Assembly: GCA_902767385.1 (NCBI GenBank)
Contig: CACXHA010000026.1
Span: 1 to 7,996, forward strand
From: an uncultured Elusimicrobium sp.
GTDB lineage: Bacteria; Elusimicrobiota; Elusimicrobia; Elusimicrobiales; Elusimicrobiaceae
Length of the DNA: 7,996 bases
Reading direction: 5' to 3'
In this document: positions 6,238 through 7,996 of the stretch, one piece after another
Position numbering within the stretch: the first letter of the stretch is position 1
How the letters are laid out: the number at the start of each line of letters is the position of its first letter
The notes under the pieces: model-generated
Databases searched by the model: none
Told to the model about the DNA's origin: nothing
Seen by the model: the letters and a program-made list of their open reading frames with translations, nothing else
Program-made: the position numbers and the translations under genes

Positions 6238-7996
6238 CTACCGATTCCAGTCAATACCTTGTTGATCCGAGGCTTGACATACATATTTATGGGATTCCTC
6301 TACAATTTTACCGTTACATACTGTGCGGTTGTGACACCATCCGGTACGTCCATCTTTAAACGGCGCATCGAAAATCACGTATGTGTGACACCCGGCTTCA
6401 GTTTCATTATTGGCTGGTTCCTGATTATTGGCTGGTTCCTCAGGACACGTACAAGGCACCGGTCCATAGTCCATGCTCTTTCCATCAGAACAACTCACTG
6501 TTGCACTACAATAGCACACACTCCCTATCTTCTCCATGCTATGACTACCCGAGGTACAGGTCACATCTGGGGGAGTGGGGGGCACAAAGTCACCACCTTC
6601 TATTTCAGGATCTGGAGGTGGAGGAGGACAATCGTCGTCGCCGCAGCCACCCCATCCGCTAATGAAGGTCCACCAGTCCATATCACCTTCATAGCCGGAA
6701 CCGCCATCAAATACTGTGTCCCAACAATGGGTGTCAAATCCGTGGTCAGGGTCGTGCCAGGAACAGCCGCAATTGGCATCACTATCCACACAATCTGCTA
6801 CAGTTTCACACCCGCTGGGGCACTCTAATACCAGCAAGGAGTCGTTAAGCAACTTGTCTCCCCACCCGCCTACATATGCTCTGTCACGGTGATCATCCTC
6901 ACGTGCCAAACACGTAAGAGTGATAATCTGTTTTCGCGGGGCATTCGCATAGTGCCACGTCTCCCCAATTGTATTGGGGTGAAATGAAGAACCATCCCAC
7001 GCTGGCCTGGTACACTGTTCCATGGTTATCGAGCGCCCCGCAGGACTACAGGTACCGTTCAGATCTTCATCTTCTGAGTATACCCTCCCTTGGCGGGGCC
7101 AAGGAACTTGGTTAAATGCTGTATAAAATTCATCAACCGTATACTGATCCGAAAGGACCTGGGCGGTTCCACCTGTATTCACACACCAACCGTTACACTC
7201 TGGGCTACACCCAATTTCGGTTAAACTAGGAACCCAACGCAGGTTACTGGTACAATTCCATTCACAATCTCCCTGGTTATTCCACTCGCCGGTTTCCTTA
7301 TTACAGAAATATTTACAGGTTCCTTCCCCATCATAACCATAACGGCATGCAGCTTTACAGATCTTAGTTCCGTCTTTATCTGTCTCACAACTCGTGAAGT
7401 TGTCCAAATAGGATTTGTCGCATTTACAAGTTTCCTTTTCTTCTTGCGTAAGGGGACAAACGCCGTTCTCCATGCCCAAATCTTCCCACCAGGGAGCACC
7501 ATCTTCATCCTTCGTACATTTATATTTTCTACCTTGTCCACAAGAGGCCCAACTTACTTCACAATCTACCCGCTCCTCTCCAAACGGAACAATAACGCCT
7601 TCTTCCCATTCACACCCTTCTTGGGAACCATCAGAACATTCTTCTTCCGTTTTAGAACAAGGTCCCAATTCATCTATCCACTGACCCCCGCGACATACTT
7701 GCGTCGTCTGCGTTCCACACTTATTACATACTTGGCTACCTTGCGTGGCTCCCTCCGTACATGCGAGTACATTAGGTTCAGGTTCTGGTTCTGGCGCAGG
7801 TTCTGGTTCAGATTCTGGTTCAGGCACACTACACGTGGCCTCTTCATAATCTAATTCACTACATTTGGGGTAATTTTTGTTTAAATCATTACACTTAGCT
7901 ACACAAACTTCTCCACAACTATCGTCACAACAAATACGCCCATCTGTATAAGAAGGAATCTTTAACGTATACTTCCCGTCCAATTTGGTGGCTGTA
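6238..7996 (-). CDS. Cysteine-rich, probably secreted or surface protein (5' end outside window)
   Basis: I do not recognise the family. The reading frame stays open to the window edge. A TTG at 7981-7983 is preceded in frame by ACA GCC ACC AAA with no stop and no Shine-Dalgarno, so it is probably internal; positions below count from it. By my count 51 of 581 residues are cysteine (about 9%). A Cys-rich head (1-51) is followed by a Pro-Glu linker (54-70), Cys-rich modules (75-270), a part with fewer cysteines and many aromatics (271-388), an acidic His/Trp/Cys patch (389-452), a PPPPP linker (453-457), two further Cys clusters (476-513 and 532-569) and a tandem EPANN repeat (516-525). No membrane segment is seen; the C-terminus is polar. 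Many spaced cysteines suggest disulfides outside the cytoplasm, as in an adhesin or a pilin-like tip protein; this is inference, because the N-terminus is missing. Confidence 0.85.
   Translation of the reverse strand, partial: TATKLDGKYTLKIPSYTDGRICCDDSCGEVCVAKCNDLNKNYPKCSELDYEEATCSVPEPESEPEPAPEPEPEPNVLACTEGATQGSQVCNKCGTQTTQVCRGGQWIDELGPCSKTEEECSDGSQEGCEWEEGVIVPFGEERVDCEVSWASCGQGRKYKCTKDEDGAPWWEDLGMENGVCPLTQEEKETCKCDKSYLDNFTSCETDKDGTKICKAACRYGYDGEGTCKYFCNKETGEWNNQGDCEWNCTSNLRWVPSLTEIGCSPECNGWCVNTGGTAQVLSDQYTVDEFYTAFNQVPWPRQGRVYSEDEDLNGTCSPAGRSITMEQCTRPAWDGSSFHPNTIGETWHYANAPRKQIITLTCLAREDDHRDRAYVGGWGDKLLNDSLLVLECPSGCETVADCVDSDANCGCSWHDPDHGFDTHCWDTVFDGGSGYEGDMDWWTFISGWGGCGDDDCPPPPPDPEIEGGDFVPPTPPDVTCTSGSHSMEKIGSVCYCSATVSCSDGKSMDYGPVPCTCPEEPANNQEPANNETEAGCHTYVIFDAPFKDGRTGWCHNRTVCNGKIVEESHKYVCQASDQQGIDWNR
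6406..6441 (-). repeat. Two 18-bp tandem repeats in the cysteine-rich gene
   Basis: Positions 6406-6423 and 6424-6441 are direct copies differing only in the last base (17 of 18 identical). On the minus strand they encode the consecutive EPANNQ/EPANNE hexapeptides at residues 516-527. The length is a multiple of three, so gain or loss of a copy keeps the frame. Confidence 0.9.
7775..7822 (-). repeat. Hexanucleotide repeat encoding a Pro-Glu linker
   Basis: Eight consecutive 6-nt units of the GGTTCW type (plus-strand sense; variants GGCGCA and GATTCT) encode alternating Pro and Glu with one Ser and one Ala, at residues 54-70. This is a typical extended spacer between extracellular domains. 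The period keeps the frame, so copy number may vary between strains. Confidence 0.85.

Noticed and set aside
6259..6828. Plus-strand open frame of 189 codons
   Set aside because: It is antisense to the cysteine-rich gene. The skewed codon use of that gene leaves the opposite frame open. Its product has no coherent domain features.
7981..7983. TTG as the true start of the cysteine-rich gene
   Set aside because: The frame continues upstream to the window edge without a stop, no Shine-Dalgarno is seen in the 13 bases available, and the N-terminus so defined would lack any export signal.

Overview
The window reads as a piece of a bacterial chromosome with every supported gene on the minus strand. 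From right to left (the direction of transcription) it holds: the 3' part of a very cysteine-rich, probably secreted protein (6238-7996, 5' end outside the window); a 482-bp intergenic region filled with structured repeats (5756-6237); hisS and aspS as a translationally coupled pair (4526-5755 and 2778-4529); a membrane-anchored helical protein of 532 residues (1082-2680); and a 293-residue protein with a signal peptide (106-987). No tRNA, rRNA, transposase or CRISPR array was seen.

Taxonomy is inferred only. The hisS-aspS pair occurs in several bacterial groups. The cysteine-rich surface-type protein and the style of the intergenic hairpin repeat make me think of a host-associated Elusimicrobiota-like lineage, but nothing here proves it. 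The AspRS carries residues (His31, Gly81) that mark the non-discriminating enzyme, so the organism may make Asn-tRNA by the indirect, GatCAB-dependent route.

Transcription units are well delimited. G+C-rich hairpins with T tracts on the minus strand close the cysteine-rich gene (about 6162-6191), aspS (2750-2771) and the 293-residue gene (52-82). A fourth hairpin (5798-5814) has its T tract on the plus strand, where no gene feeds it. The start of hisS and the start of the 532-residue gene both lack a Shine-Dalgarno sequence and have a -10-like hexamer only 6 to 10 nt before the ATG, which suggests leaderless or nearly leaderless mRNAs. The 293-residue gene and aspS do have Shine-Dalgarno sequences.

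The two synthetases are cytosolic housekeeping enzymes. The 532- and 293-residue products are predicted to act outside the cytoplasm. They contain no cysteine, in strong contrast to the upstream protein with about 51 cysteines in 581 residues. The most interesting structures are this cysteine-rich protein with proline-rich linkers, and a mirror-symmetric array of four hairpin units (5906-6070) whose arms show compensatory base changes.
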